Source: Porites lobata
Taxonomy: Eukaryota; Cnidaria; Anthozoa; Scleractinia; Poritidae
Reading direction: 5' to 3'
Length of the DNA: 64,000 nucleotides
Assembly (NCBI GenBank): GCA_942486035.1
Contig: CALNXK010000008.1
Location: 2,532,501-2,596,500, forward strand
Below the pieces are notes generated by a model. It was not told the DNA's origin, ran no database searches, and saw only the letters and a list, made by a program, of their open reading frames with translations. Positions 63,902 through 64,000 of the stretch are shown piece after piece (position 1 is the stretch's first letter; each line of letters opens with the position of its first letter). The position numbers and the translations under genes are program-made.

Positions 63902-64000
63902 GGTCATCACCATCAAGGTCGTCATGATTCAGGATACAAAACTTCAGCCCTTGATGACTAATGCGACTACATCCTGCGGTAAACCCATTTGCTCATTGTC

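Larger units (their letters stand above)
62594..64000. other. Right edge: SCFD1 3' UTR and flank
   Basis: After the SCFD1 stop there is an AATAAA at 62793-62798 and AT-rich sequence with no recognised exon. The only clear element is the Mutator-like MITE at 63776-63901. Open frames at 62436-62672, 62597-62797, 63594-63782 and 63713-63925 lack domains, and the last overlaps the MITE. Confidence 0.5.

Noticed and set aside
1..64000. CRISPR array, operon or prokaryotic defence system
   Set aside because: Introns, animal housekeeping genes and SINE/LINE content show nuclear animal DNA. No regularly spaced direct-repeat array of CRISPR type is present.

Overview
The window reads as animal nuclear DNA, most likely from an anthozoan cnidarian and probably a stony coral. 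This is an inference from four things: intron-rich genes with canonical GT-AG introns, animal proteins of normal length, an AT-rich background, and many tRNA-derived SINEs, foldback elements and a CR1-like LINE. No bacterial operon, CRISPR array or intact tRNA gene was seen. The coding exons lie mostly in short conserved blocks. I joined them by reading frame, splice phase and remembered similarity to known families.

Layout. (1) 1-2467, minus strand: the 5' three exons of a leucine-rich-repeat (LRR) gene that runs off the left edge. (2) 3166-11951, plus strand: a complete eight-exon gene for a 533-residue receptor-like protein (signal peptide, LRR cassette, four EGF-like domains, one membrane segment, cytoplasmic tail of 13 Met/Tyr hexad-heptad repeats). 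Genes 1 and 2 are head-to-head, and their first exons are paralogous with the same splice phase. (3) 14951-26458, minus strand: complete ACTR2 (Arp2, 394 residues, ten exons). Its fourth intron holds a decayed non-LTR retrotransposon that encodes a 2A-like motif. (4) 31085-38092, minus strand: a WDR20-like WD40 protein (four exons). (5) 39614-62593, plus strand: complete SCFD1/Sly1 (639 residues, 26 exons). WDR20 and SCFD1 are divergent across 1.5 kb.

The genes do not form an operon. ACTR2 (actin nucleation), WDR20 (deubiquitinase cofactor) and SCFD1 (ER-Golgi SNARE fusion) are unrelated housekeeping genes. The LRR pair is the lineage-specific part.

Much of the rest is transposon sequence, and in several cases the target-site duplications can be read directly. 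There are Mutator-like elements with 9-bp duplications (three copies), hAT-like elements with 8-bp duplications, Harbinger-like elements with TTA/TAA, one element bounded by TTAA, and many foldbacks. The most novel-looking items are the repeat-tailed LRR-EGF receptor with its divergent partner, the 2A-bearing LINE, and the Mutator-like family.
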